From Streptomyces mutabilis (GTDB lineage: Bacteria; Actinomycetota; Actinomycetes; Streptomycetales; Streptomycetaceae): a stretch of 64,000 nucleotides of DNA. Both the position numbers and the translations under genes were made by a program. The notes under the pieces were generated by a model. The model was not told where the DNA came from. It saw only the letters and a list, made by a program, of their open reading frames with translations, and did no database searches. The stretch spans positions 62,001 through 126,000 of the forward strand of contig NZ_BMTT01000012.1 of NCBI RefSeq assembly GCF_014649815.1, read 5' to 3'. Shown piece by piece: positions 1 to 7,792 of the stretch; position 1 is the stretch's first letter, and each line of letters opens with the position of its first letter.

Positions 1-1
1 G

Positions 2-413
2 GAGCAGTGCGGCAGCGAACAGCCCGATCTGCTGTTCTGTGGCGAAGCCGCATACCAGGACCCGGCGACGAACAACGTGGCCCGCTTCAGGGTCTACCCC
101 TTGCAGGTGCAGGGGTGGAAGCCGCGCTCAAGCGGCCTACAGGTCACTGAGGCAGGAATCGCCGCCCTCCATGGCGCTGCCGACCCTCGGAGACGAAAGC
201 CACGCCGTCAGCAGACATGGCAGGGACTCCAAGACCGTGGTGTCCATGGTCAGCGTCGGCAGTGTTGTGGCCGGCGTCACCTATGACATCGAGGCGCTCG
301 ACTGGACTGGAGCGTACGGCGGCGACCACCTCGAGATTCTGACACGCGCTCCCGTCGATCGGGTCCAGCAAACGCTCGGCGGTCAGGCGGCCACCGCCCG
401 AGCTGTCCTGTGA
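2..413 (+). pseudogene. Possible broken C-terminal remnant of an actinobacterial lipoprotein/sensor-like protein
   Basis: The reading frame is open from base 2 to 286. A second frame, from about 150 to 413, reads a stretch with TLGDESHAV followed by VSMVSVGSVVAGVTYD. That pattern resembles the C-terminal domain of small Streptomyces lipoproteins and PknH-like sensor proteins (GDES..., then a beta strand with V.VG..V..V.Y). No single frame covers both parts, so a frameshift near 150 is possible. The start would lie left of the window. The assignment rests on pattern resemblance only. Confidence 0.25.
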
Positions 414-469
414 GGGCCGACCCTCACGTTCGTCGAGCCCCGCGAGTGCGGGGCCGGTGACCACCGGCC

Positions 470-991
470 TCAGCGAAGACCCCCTTCGTCACCGAGACCG
501 GAATCCGGTTCCACCTGGAACGTGTTCAACGCCGCCGCCAGCGTCCCGTAGGCGCCCACCGTGAACACGAAGTCCAGCAGCTGCCGTTCGTCCAGCTCCT
601 TGGCCAGCTCCGCGTAGGTGGCGTCGGAGAGGGTGAATGCGGTCTCCAGTTCGTCGACGGCCCGGTTCACCAGCGTGGCGGCGCCCGTCCGTACCTGCTC
701 CAGATCCTCTTCCGTCACGCCGGCCTCACGGCCGATGAGCACGTGCTGCCCCCACTCGTACGCGCACCGGCGACGCCAGGCCACCCGCAGGACCGCCAGC
801 TCGCGCATCCGCTCCGGCAAGGTGTTGCGGGCCAGTAGATGGGCGGAGAAGGTGAGGAACGACCTGGCGAGCGCCGGGTGGCGGAGCAGCAGGCCGAGGA
901 CGTTCGAGGGGGGCACCTCCCGTCCGCCCGTCAGCGGTCGCAGCGTCTCGGCGTCCCACTCCTCGTACGGGACGGGAGACAACCTCGTCAT
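470..991 (-). CDS. Carboxymuconolactone decarboxylase-like (AhpD-fold) protein
   Basis: A 173-aa protein of the CMD/AhpD alpha-helical fold. The core segment MRELAVLRVAWRRRCAYEW followed by GVTEEDLEQV is the family hallmark, although the usual redox CxxC is not evident (only one Cys, in RRRCAYEW). The start is ATG 991, which overlaps the stop of the upstream SDR in an ATGA arrangement, so the two are translationally coupled. It is last in a three-gene minus-strand operon (TauD-type dioxygenase, SDR, this gene). Family members include ring-lactone decarboxylases and peroxidase-like proteins; the substrate here is unknown. A second, shorter CMD protein lies at 14650-15021. Confidence 0.8.
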   Translation of the reverse strand: MTRLSPVPYEEWDAETLRPLTGGREVPPSNVLGLLLRHPALARSFLTFSAHLLARNTLPERMRELAVLRVAWRRRCAYEWGQHVLIGREAGVTEEDLEQVRTGAATLVNRAVDELETAFTLSDATYAELAKELDERQLLDFVFTVGAYGTLAAALNTFQVEPDSGLGDEGGLR

Positions 992-1701
992 GTGTTGCGC
1001 CCCCCGTTCACACCGATGATCTGCCCTGTGATGTAACCCGCCTCCTCGCTCACCAGGAAGGAGCAGGTCGCCGCTATGTCCTCCGGGAGACCGACCCGGC
1101 GGACCGGGGTCCGGGCGATGTGCTCCTCGATGGTGCCGCCGAGCCGCTGCCGCTGTTCGGCGGTGCGCAGCATCGGAGTGTCGATGAAACCGGGCGGCAC
1201 GGCGTTGACGGTGATGCCCCGCGGGCCCAGCTCCAGGGCGAGGGACTTGGTCAGCCCGTTCACCGCGGACTTGGCGGCGACGTAGTGGGCCATGAAGGGC
1301 TGGCCGGAATGGGCGCTGGACGAGGATATGTTCACGATCCGTCCCCAGCGCCCCTCCCACATGTCCGGCAGCGCCGACTGCACGCAGTGGTACACCCCGT
1401 TGAGGTTGATGTCCACGACGCGCTGCCACTCCTCGAACGACAGCTCCGAGAACCGGGTGAAGCCGTCCTTGCCCGCCGCGTTGACCAGGACGGAGACCGG
1501 ACCGTAGCGGTCGCGCACCGCTTCCATCGCCTTGTCGACCTGTGCGCGGTCGGTGATGTCCACGGTCAGCGCGCTGCCCTCCTCGGCCGGCGCGATGTCG
1601 AAGACGGCGACGTGGAGACCGTCGGCGGTGAGCCGCCGCGCGATCGCCCGACCGATGCCGGAGGCGCCACCGGTGACGACGGCCGTCCTCGCGCTGCTCA
1701 C
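988..1701 (-). CDS. Short-chain dehydrogenase/reductase (FabG-like)
   Basis: A 237-aa classical SDR. The N-terminal TGGASGIG NAD(P)-binding motif is at residues 10-17, NAAG follows at about 74-77, and the catalytic Ser (about 127), Tyr140 and Lys144 (YVAAK) are all present. The C-terminus carries the ITGQ...NGG signature. The start is GTG 1701, whose GTGA overlaps the TauD gene's stop, so the gene is coupled to it. It likely oxidises or reduces a hydroxy/keto intermediate of the island's pathway. The exact substrate cannot be told from sequence. Confidence 0.88.
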   Translation of the reverse strand: MSSARTAVVTGGASGIGRAIARRLTADGLHVAVFDIAPAEEGSALTVDITDRAQVDKAMEAVRDRYGPVSVLVNAAGKDGFTRFSELSFEEWQRVVDINLNGVYHCVQSALPDMWEGRWGRIVNISSSSAHSGQPFMAHYVAAKSAVNGLTKSLALELGPRGITVNAVPPGFIDTPMLRTAEQRQRLGGTIEEHIARTPVRRVGLPEDIAATCSFLVSEEAGYITGQIIGVNGGRNT

Positions 1702-2504
1702 GCGAACGCCTCGTCGCCGACGACGGTCGTGCGGTGCAGCAGCCGCTCCGAGCTCTCGTCGTATGGCAGCGCGCGGTGCAGTATGCCGGTGTTGTCCCAG
1801 ACCACGAGGTCGCCGACCTCCCAGTCGTGGGTGTAACGGAAGCGCTCCTGGGTGGTCCAGTCGAGCAGTTCGTCGAGCAGGGCGCGGCTCTCGTCGGGGT
1901 CCATCCCGACGATGTGATCGGCGGTGGTGCCGGTCACCAGGGAACGGCGCCCGTCCCTGCGGTGCCACACCAGGGACATCTCGTGGTTCGGCTGGGTCCG
2001 CCAGGCGGCCAGTTCCTTCTCGGTGGGGTCCGGGTTCACCAGCCGCTGGGACGCCTCGAAGCTGTGCACCACGCGCAGCGACTCGTACCGCTCGCGTTCC
2101 TTCTCCGGCAGGTTCTCGTACGCCGCGTAGGTGCTGGCGAACTCGGTGCCGCCACCGACCGTGGCGACATGGCGGGCGGTCAGCGTGGTCGCCTTGACGG
2201 GCACATCGTCGCTGGTGCCGTCCAGGTGCCAGTAGAACGCGCCCTTCAGGTACTTGGCGCTCTTGCTCTTGGCCGGGTTGATGGAGATCGGAAAGATTTC
2301 CTGGTCGCGCAGCGCGACCACCTCACCGAGCGTACGGCTGAACGCCAACTGCTGCTCGTCGTCGAGGTGCAGCCCACGCACGAGGACAACCCCGCGCCAT
2401 GTGAGGGCCTCGGCCGCCCGGTGGACGAAGGCGTCGTCGAGCGGGTCCGTCACGCCGGTGAACTCCACCCCGAGCGACGAGCTCAAGGCCTTCGATGTGA
2501 TCAT
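1698..2504 (-). CDS. TauD/TfdA-family Fe(II)/2-oxoglutarate-dependent dioxygenase
   Basis: A 268-aa TauD-family hydroxylase. The iron facial triad is visible: His93 and Asp95 (WHLDG) and distal His243 (ILHRALPY). A conserved Arg (254 or 258) nearby would bind 2-oxoglutarate. The family hydroxylates sulfonates, phenoxyacetates, carnitine precursors and other small acids. ATG 2504 is preferred over an upstream in-frame ATG because AAGGGGAG sits just before it and because the upstream codons run into the operator at 2524-2542. It is first gene of the minus operon ending at 470, and is divergent from the SDR-ALDH-CoA-transferase operon. Confidence 0.85.
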   Translation of the reverse strand: MITSKALSSSLGVEFTGVTDPLDDAFVHRAAEALTWRGVVLVRGLHLDDEQQLAFSRTLGEVVALRDQEIFPISINPAKSKSAKYLKGAFYWHLDGTSDDVPVKATTLTARHVATVGGGTEFASTYAAYENLPEKERERYESLRVVHSFEASQRLVNPDPTEKELAAWRTQPNHEMSLVWHRRDGRRSLVTGTTADHIVGMDPDESRALLDELLDWTTQERFRYTHDWEVGDLVVWDNTGILHRALPYDESSERLLHRTTVVGDEAFA

Positions 2505-2523
2505 GAAAACTCCCCTTCCGTAT

Positions 2524-2542
2524 GTGAGAAGCATATTCTCAC
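2524..2542. promoter_or_regulatory. Island operator site 1 (perfect palindrome)
   Basis: GTGAGAA-N5-TTCTCAC, a perfect 7-bp inverted repeat with core GAGAAGCATATTCTC (2526-2540). It lies 20 bp upstream of the TauD-type gene. On the minus strand TATGCT inside the palindrome could be a -10 element. Same motif family as the sites near 21.9, 23.5, 31.3, 37.1 and 46.9 kb. Confidence 0.75.
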
Positions 2543-2644
2543 TCTGAGTGTGAGGGAAGTCCCGTGCCGTGCCCAGGAGTCATGGGAGTTGCCGGCATGG
2601 TCGCTCGCATGATGGGTGCGCAACAGGCTCTCTTGTCTGGCACC

Positions 2645-2675
2645 TTGATTCGCTGAAATGGAGAATGTAGTTTCC
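2645..2675 (+). promoter_or_regulatory. Promoter TTGATT-N17-TAGTTT with embedded variant operator
   Basis: A -35 TTGATT (2645-2650), 17-bp spacer and -10 TAGTTT (2668-2673) lie 27 bp upstream of the SDR start. GGAGAA-N4-GTTTCC (2660-2675), a variant of the island palindrome, overlaps the -10. An almost identical arrangement recurs at 37113-37143 before the permease gene. Confidence 0.6.
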
Positions 2676-2699
2676 GACCAACCGAGCAGGGAGGCTGGG

Positions 2700-3431
2700 A
2701 TGCGGTTCAGGGACAAGGTGGCAATCGTCACCGGAGCCGGTCAAGGCATCGGCGAGGGCTACGCGAAGGCGCTGGCCGCCGAAGGCGCGCGGGTCGTGGT
2801 CGCCGAGCTGAACGAGGAGCAGGGGCAACGTGTCGCCAAGGAGATAGGGGACGCGCTCTTCGTACGGACCGACGTCGGCGACCCGGCGTCCGCCGAGGCG
2901 CTCGCCGACACGGTGATCACCGAGTTCGGCGCGATCGACCACCTCGTCAACAATGCCGCCATCTTCCAGGGCATGCGTCGCGAGGGCATCACCAGTGTCG
3001 ACTACGACTACCTCGACCGGTTCCTCAAGGTGAACCTGCTCGGCGCGCTGCACGTGACCCGGGCGGTCCTGCCGCACCTGAAGGAAGGCTCCGCCATCGT
3101 CAACCAGTCATCCACCGCGGCCTGGCAGCCCACCGGCTTCTACGGCCTCGCCAAGGCGGGCATCAACCACCTCACCGCGTCCCTCGCCGCGGAACTCGGC
3201 GACCGGGGCATCCGCGTCAACGCGATCGCGCCCGGCCCGACGGACACCGAGGGCTCCCGCGACATCATCCCGGAGCAGGTCCGCGAGGCGCTGGTGAGGT
3301 CACTCGCCCTCAAACGCATGGGGAAACCGGAGGATCAAGCCGGCCTACTCCTCTTCCTGCTGTCCGACGCCGCGAGCTGGGTCACCGGCCAGGTCGTCGC
3401 GGTGGACGGCGGGTCGGTGGTGCGGCTGTGA
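2700..3431 (+). CDS. Short-chain dehydrogenase/reductase
   Basis: A 243-aa SDR with TGAGQGIG at residues 11-18, NNAA at about 84-87, catalytic Ser (about 137), Tyr148 and Lys152, and a C-terminal VTGQVVAVDGG. The frame is open to an ATG at 2658, but that start would translate the -10/operator. ATG 2700 has AGGGAGG five bases upstream and begins at the normal SDR N-terminus. It heads an operon with an aldehyde dehydrogenase and a CoA-transferase, the next start overlapping its stop (GTGA). A likely role is alcohol-to-aldehyde or hydroxy-to-keto oxidation; the substrate is unknown. Confidence 0.9.
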   Translation: MRFRDKVAIVTGAGQGIGEGYAKALAAEGARVVVAELNEEQGQRVAKEIGDALFVRTDVGDPASAEALADTVITEFGAIDHLVNNAAIFQGMRREGITSVDYDYLDRFLKVNLLGALHVTRAVLPHLKEGSAIVNQSSTAAWQPTGFYGLAKAGINHLTASLAAELGDRGIRVNAIAPGPTDTEGSRDIIPEQVREALVRSLALKRMGKPEDQAGLLLFLLSDAASWVTGQVVAVDGGSVVRL

Positions 3432-4894
3432 ACAAGGCACCCACCAGCTCCCTGCTGATCGACGGCAAGCTCCTCACCACCGGCGCGACTTTCCCGTCCC
3501 ACAACCCCGCCACCGGCGAACTGGTGGGGCACGCGCCCGAGGCCACCACGGCGGACGCCGAGGCGGCCGTGGCCGCCGCCCGCCGCGCCTTCGACACCAC
3601 CGACTGGCCCACCGACAGGGACCTGCGGCTGCGCTCCCTGCGCCGGCTCCACCAAGCCCTCGACGAGCACCGCGAGGAGCTGCGCGAGCTGACCATCGCC
3701 GAGGTCGGCGCACCCCGCCAGCTCACCCACGGTCCGCAGCTCGACGAGCCGATCGGCATAGTGAAGTACTACGCCGACCTGCTGGAGAGCTACGAGTTCA
3801 CCGAGGACCTGGGCGTGGTCGAGTCCCGCGGCCAGTGTCACCACCGCTGGGTGGAGAAGGAAGCGGCCGGCGTCGTCGCCGCGATCCTGCCGTACAACTT
3901 CCCCAACCAGCTCGCCCTGGCCAAGCTCGCCCCCGCGCTCGCCGCGGGCTGCACCGTCGTCCTCAAGGGCGCCCCGCAGACCCCGCTCACCACCCTCGCC
4001 CTCGGCGAACTGATCGCCGAGCACACCGACATCCCGCCCGGAGTCGTCAACGTACTCAGCTCCTCGACCCCCGAGGTCGGCGAGGCGCTCACCACCCACC
4101 GCGGCGTGGACGCGGTGACCTTCACCGGAGCCACCAGCACGGGCCGGCGCATCATGGCCGCCGCCTCCGGATCGGTGAAGCGGGTCTTCCTCGAACTCGG
4201 CGGAAAGTCGGCCATGATCGTTCTCGACGACGCCGACGTCACCAAGGCCGCCGTGTTCGCCGCCTTCACCATCTGCTCCCACTCGGGCCAGGGCTGCGCC
4301 CTCACCTCCCGCCTGCTCGTGCCGCGTGCCCGGCACGACGAGATCGTGCAGATGGTCGCGGCCGGGATGGACCGGGTCCGGGTCGGCGACCCCACCGATC
4401 CACGGACGAACATGGGACCGCTGATCAGCGAGGACCAGCGTGACAAGGTCGACAGCATGGTGCGCCGGGCCGTCGACGACGGCGCGGTCCTGGTCCGCGG
4501 CGGCAAACGCGTCGACCCCGGACACTTCTACGCACCCACCCTGCTCGCGGAGGTCGATCCCGACAGCGAGATCGCGCAGGAGGAGGTCTTCGGCCCCGTC
4601 CTCGCCGTGATCCCCTACGACGACGAGGACGACGCCGTCCGCATCGCCAACAACTCCAGGTACGGGCTCTCCGGCGCCGTGCACAGCGCCGACGAACAGC
4701 GGGCCATCCGCATCGCCCGGCGCATCCGAACCGGCACCTTCTCCATCAACGGCGGCAACTACTTCGCCCCCGACGTGCCCTTCGGCGGCTACAAGCAGTC
4801 CGGCATCGGCCGGGAGAGCGGCCGGTCCGGGTTCGAGGAGTTCCTGGAGGAGAAGGCCTTCGCCCGCATCGTCGCCCCCGAGGAGCAGTCATGA
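3428..4894 (+). CDS. NAD(P)-dependent aldehyde dehydrogenase
   Basis: A 488-aa ALDH-superfamily enzyme of normal length. The catalytic Cys290 is in HSGQGCALTS, the general base Glu256 is in LELGGKS, and Asn157 and Lys180 match the oxyanion and cofactor positions. The C-terminal PFGGYKQSGIGRE motif is complete. The start is GTG 3428, overlapping the SDR stop; the stop overlaps the CoA-transferase ATG (ATGA at 4891). The trio SDR, ALDH, CoA-transferase fits oxidation of an alcohol to an acid and transfer of CoA to it. That reading is inference from gene order. Confidence 0.93.
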   Translation: MNKAPTSSLLIDGKLLTTGATFPSHNPATGELVGHAPEATTADAEAAVAAARRAFDTTDWPTDRDLRLRSLRRLHQALDEHREELRELTIAEVGAPRQLTHGPQLDEPIGIVKYYADLLESYEFTEDLGVVESRGQCHHRWVEKEAAGVVAAILPYNFPNQLALAKLAPALAAGCTVVLKGAPQTPLTTLALGELIAEHTDIPPGVVNVLSSSTPEVGEALTTHRGVDAVTFTGATSTGRRIMAAASGSVKRVFLELGGKSAMIVLDDADVTKAAVFAAFTICSHSGQGCALTSRLLVPRARHDEIVQMVAAGMDRVRVGDPTDPRTNMGPLISEDQRDKVDSMVRRAVDDGAVLVRGGKRVDPGHFYAPTLLAEVDPDSEIAQEEVFGPVLAVIPYDDEDDAVRIANNSRYGLSGAVHSADEQRAIRIARRIRTGTFSINGGNYFAPDVPFGGYKQSGIGRESGRSGFEEFLEEKAFARIVAPEEQS

Positions 4895-6096
4895 GACCGA
4901 TGGAGGGGATCCGCGTCCTGGAAGTCGCCATGTACGGTTTCGTGCCCTCGGCGGGAGCCGTCCTCGCGGACTGGGGCGCCGACGTGGTCAAGGTCGAACA
5001 CGCGGTCACCGGCGACCCGCAACGCGGGCTGCGCCAGACCGGCAGCTTCCGGGTGGAGGGCGACCCCAACCCGAACGTCGCCCACGCCAACCGCGGCAAG
5101 CGCTCCCTGGGCCTGGACATGACCACGCCGGAGGGCCGCGAGGTGCTGCACGAACTGGCCCGGGACGCGGACGTGTTCCTCACCAGCTTCCTGCCCGCCT
5201 CCCGAGCCCGGCTCGGCATCGACATCGACGACATTCGCGCCGTCAACCCGCGGATCGTCTACGCCCGAGGCAGCGCCCTCGGCCCCCGAGGCGCCGAGTC
5301 GGGCCGGGGCGGCTATGACATGACCGCTTTCTGGGCCAGGGCCGGCACGGCGGCCAGCATCACCCCGCCCGGCACGGAGGGCATGATCAGCCCGCCCGGT
5401 CCGGCCTACGGCGACACCATCTCCGGCACCAACCTGGCAGGCGGCATCGCCGCCGCGCTGCTGCGCCGCGAACGCACCGGGGAGACTGCCGTGGTCGACG
5501 TCTCCCTGCTCGGCAGCGGCCTGTGGGCACTCGGCCACTCCATCGGCCTGTCCCTGCACCTGGGCCGCGCCTGGGAGGGCGTCGCGCCCAGCACCCACGG
5601 CTCACCCACCAACCCGCTCTCCGGGCTCTACCGCACCGCTGACGACCGGTACATCACCTTCGTGATGCTCCAGCCGGCCAAGTTCTGGGCCAACGTGTGC
5701 CGATGCCTGGACCGACCCGAGCTCGCCGACGACCCCCGGTTCGCCACCACCGAGTCCATCACCCGGCACACGGGCGACGCGGTGAAGATCCTGCGCGAGG
5801 CGATCGCCACCCGCCCGCTCGCCGAGTGGACCAAGCGGTTCGCCGCACTCGACGGGCCCTGGGCGCCGGTCCAGGACACCCTCCAGGCCACCACCGACGC
5901 CCAGGTGCGCGCCAACGGCTACATCGGGCAGGCCGGCGACCTGGAACTCGTCGCCAGCCCCGTCCAGTTCGACGTCGAGGACACCGTCCTCGGCCCCGCA
6001 CCGGAGTTTGCCGCGCAGACGGAGGAGATCCTCACCGAGCTCGGCTACGACTGGGACCGCATCCTCGCCCTCAAGGCGAGCGGCGCGGTCACCTGA
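4891..6096 (+). CDS. Class III CoA-transferase (CaiB/BaiF family)
   Basis: A 401-aa family III CoA-transferase. The N-terminal GIRVLEVAMYGFVPSAGAVLADWGADVVKVE is typical, and the catalytic Asp is Asp143 in GGYDMTAFW. The family moves CoA from a donor thioester to a carboxylic acid through an aspartyl-CoA intermediate, which saves ATP compared with a ligase. Its start overlaps the ALDH stop. A second, shorter family member lies at 29190-30233. The acid accepted here is unknown. Confidence 0.92.
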   Translation: MRPMEGIRVLEVAMYGFVPSAGAVLADWGADVVKVEHAVTGDPQRGLRQTGSFRVEGDPNPNVAHANRGKRSLGLDMTTPEGREVLHELARDADVFLTSFLPASRARLGIDIDDIRAVNPRIVYARGSALGPRGAESGRGGYDMTAFWARAGTAASITPPGTEGMISPPGPAYGDTISGTNLAGGIAAALLRRERTGETAVVDVSLLGSGLWALGHSIGLSLHLGRAWEGVAPSTHGSPTNPLSGLYRTADDRYITFVMLQPAKFWANVCRCLDRPELADDPRFATTESITRHTGDAVKILREAIATRPLAEWTKRFAALDGPWAPVQDTLQATTDAQVRANGYIGQAGDLELVASPVQFDVEDTVLGPAPEFAAQTEEILTELGYDWDRILALKASGAVT

Positions 6097-6117
6097 CCCG
6101 CTCATCCCGTCCCCTCC

Positions 6118-6137
6118 CCCGGACGACGAAGTCCGGG
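6118..6137 (+). terminator. Intercistronic hairpin before the substrate-binding protein gene
   Basis: CCCGGAC, a six-base loop, then GTCCGGG: a perfect 7-bp stem between the CoA-transferase stop and the lipoprotein gene, with no T-tract. It may act as a weak attenuator or as an mRNA stabiliser; either reading is inference. Confidence 0.4.
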
Positions 6138-6154
6138 CGACACGAGGAGGCACC

Positions 6155-7537
6155 ATGCGCAGGCTGCTCACAGGCGGTGTCACCGTACTCGCGGTGCTGC
6201 TGGCCGCCGGCTGCTCCACCCGCTCGGACGACGACACCGATTCCACCCGGCAGGACACTCCCGCCGCGCAGGAGACCCGTGCCGCGTCAGGTGACTTCGG
6301 CACCCTGAAGAACGTGTGCGGTCCCGGCACCGCCGGGAAGTCGTCCACGCAGGGCGTCACGGACGACAAGCTCCAGGTCGGCGTCCTGTCCGACGTCGGC
6401 TTCTCCAAGAAGTCCGAGTTCGTCGACGTGGCGAAGGTCTTCACCTCCTGGTGCAACGACGCGGGAGGCATCAACGGCCGTGACCTCGAACCGGTCACCC
6501 GGGACACCCGGCTCACAGAGGTCCGCCAGCGGACGATTGAGGCGTGCAAGGAGGACTTCGCGCTGGTCGGCGGCGGAGCGGCCCTGGACAGCCTGGGCGT
6601 CAAGGACCGGCTGACCTGCCTGCTTCCCAACTTTCCCGCGCAGTCCAGCCAGATCGGCGCCATCGGCTCCGACCTCCAGGTGATCGCGTCACAGCCCACC
6701 GCCGGGTACTTCCAGTACCCCGGCTACTACAACTGGCTGATGAAGGAGAAGTACCCCGACTCCGCACAGAAGGTCGGCGTCATCGCCGGAGACTCGCCCG
6801 TCACCAAGGTGATGTCGGCCCAGTTCGAGGAAGCGGTGGCCGGCCTCGGCGGCAAGGTCTCCTACACCGACCTGTACCCGGCGTCCGGCGTCTCCGACTG
6901 GACCCCGTACGCCCAGGCGATCAAGAAGGAGGACGTCAAGGGCCTCGTCTTCCTCGGTGACTTCGCCAGCCTCGCCAAACTGGAGCAGGCCCTCACCAGC
7001 ATCGACTACGCGCCCGACTGGATCGACGCCAACTCCAACGCCTACGGCCCGGCGTTCCCGAAGCTGGCGGGCACGGCCCTGGCCAAGCAGCACAACTACG
7101 CCGAGCTGTTCGCCACCGCACCGCTGGAGAGCGCGGCCGACAACCCCGCCACCCAGCAGGCCATCGACCTGTTCGAGAAGTACGCGCCGGGAAAGGAAGT
7201 CAGCTATCCCGCGCTGCGCGCCTTCTCCGCCTGGCTGCTGTTCGCCACCGCCGCCCGTGACTGCACCACCCTCACCCGCGCCTGCGTCTACGAGAACGCG
7301 CGGAAGAACACCGACTGGACGGCAGGCGGTCTGCAGGCCCCGTTCGACCTGACCTCGAAGGAGCCGACCAGCTGCTTCGCGGTCGTGGAGGCCACCGCAG
7401 ACGGCTGGCAGCCCACGGACTTCAAGCCCGACCAGGGCGCCTTCCGCTGCGACGGCCCCGTCTACAAGTACAAGGGCGACTACGGCAAACCCGCCACCCT
7501 CGCCTCCGTCGGCAAGTCCTTGTCCGACCTGACCTGA
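6155..7537 (+). CDS. ABC transporter substrate-binding lipoprotein (branched-chain amino acid/amide type)
   Basis: A 460-aa exported lipoprotein. A basic N-terminus and hydrophobic core end in lipobox LAAGC, followed by a polar linker, then a type I periplasmic-binding fold (DDKLQVGVLSDVG, VGVIAGDSPVTKVMSAQFEEAV). ATG 6155 is chosen over longer frames because GAGGAGG precedes it and the signal peptide begins there. It is the natural partner of the Liv-type permease and ATPases at 37149-40670, although 30 kb away. It probably captures the island's growth substrate or a related acid; ligand identity is not readable. Confidence 0.88.
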   Translation: MRRLLTGGVTVLAVLLAAGCSTRSDDDTDSTRQDTPAAQETRAASGDFGTLKNVCGPGTAGKSSTQGVTDDKLQVGVLSDVGFSKKSEFVDVAKVFTSWCNDAGGINGRDLEPVTRDTRLTEVRQRTIEACKEDFALVGGGAALDSLGVKDRLTCLLPNFPAQSSQIGAIGSDLQVIASQPTAGYFQYPGYYNWLMKEKYPDSAQKVGVIAGDSPVTKVMSAQFEEAVAGLGGKVSYTDLYPASGVSDWTPYAQAIKKEDVKGLVFLGDFASLAKLEQALTSIDYAPDWIDANSNAYGPAFPKLAGTALAKQHNYAELFATAPLESAADNPATQQAIDLFEKYAPGKEVSYPALRAFSAWLLFATAARDCTTLTRACVYENARKNTDWTAGGLQAPFDLTSKEPTSCFAVVEATADGWQPTDFKPDQGAFRCDGPVYKYKGDYGKPATLASVGKSLSDLT

Positions 7538-7569
7538 CCCGACCTGAACGTGAACGGGAGCTGAGTGAC

Positions 7570-7761
7570 GTGAAGGTACGCGTCGACCCCGAGCGCTGCC
7601 AGGGGCACACCCTGTGCGCCATGCGCGCCCCGAAGGTATTCGAACTGAGCGAGATCGACGGCCATTCCTCCCCGATCAACGAGGAGGTCCCCGACGATCA
7701 GCAGGACCAGGTGGTGGAGGCCGTCCGGTCCTGCCCCGAGCGAGCGATCAGCGTCTTCTGA
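7570..7761 (+). CDS. Ferredoxin ([3Fe-4S] type) for the adjacent P450
   Basis: A 63-aa ferredoxin with Cys10, His13 and Cys16 in RCQGHTLC and Cys55 in SCPERAI. This is the C-x2-H-x2-C...CP pattern of actinobacterial P450 [3Fe-4S] ferredoxins. The start is GTG 7570 after GGGAG. It lies 31 bp upstream of a P450 gene and almost certainly donates electrons to it. Its closest relative here, at 45280-45471, is paired with the second P450. Confidence 0.9.
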   Translation: MKVRVDPERCQGHTLCAMRAPKVFELSEIDGHSSPINEEVPDDQQDQVVEAVRSCPERAISVF

Positions 7762-7792
7762 GGGGGCGCGGCCGACACGAGGAGAACCCGCC

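Noticed and set aside
2658-2699. Longer start for the SDR at ATG 2658
   Set aside because: It would translate the -10/operator, has no good RBS, and ATG 2700 matches the normal SDR N-terminus.
3335-4684. Long minus-strand open frames opposite the aldehyde dehydrogenase and many other genes
   Set aside because: Gly/Val/Asp-rich antisense shadows typical of high-GC coding DNA, with no domain sequence or RBS.
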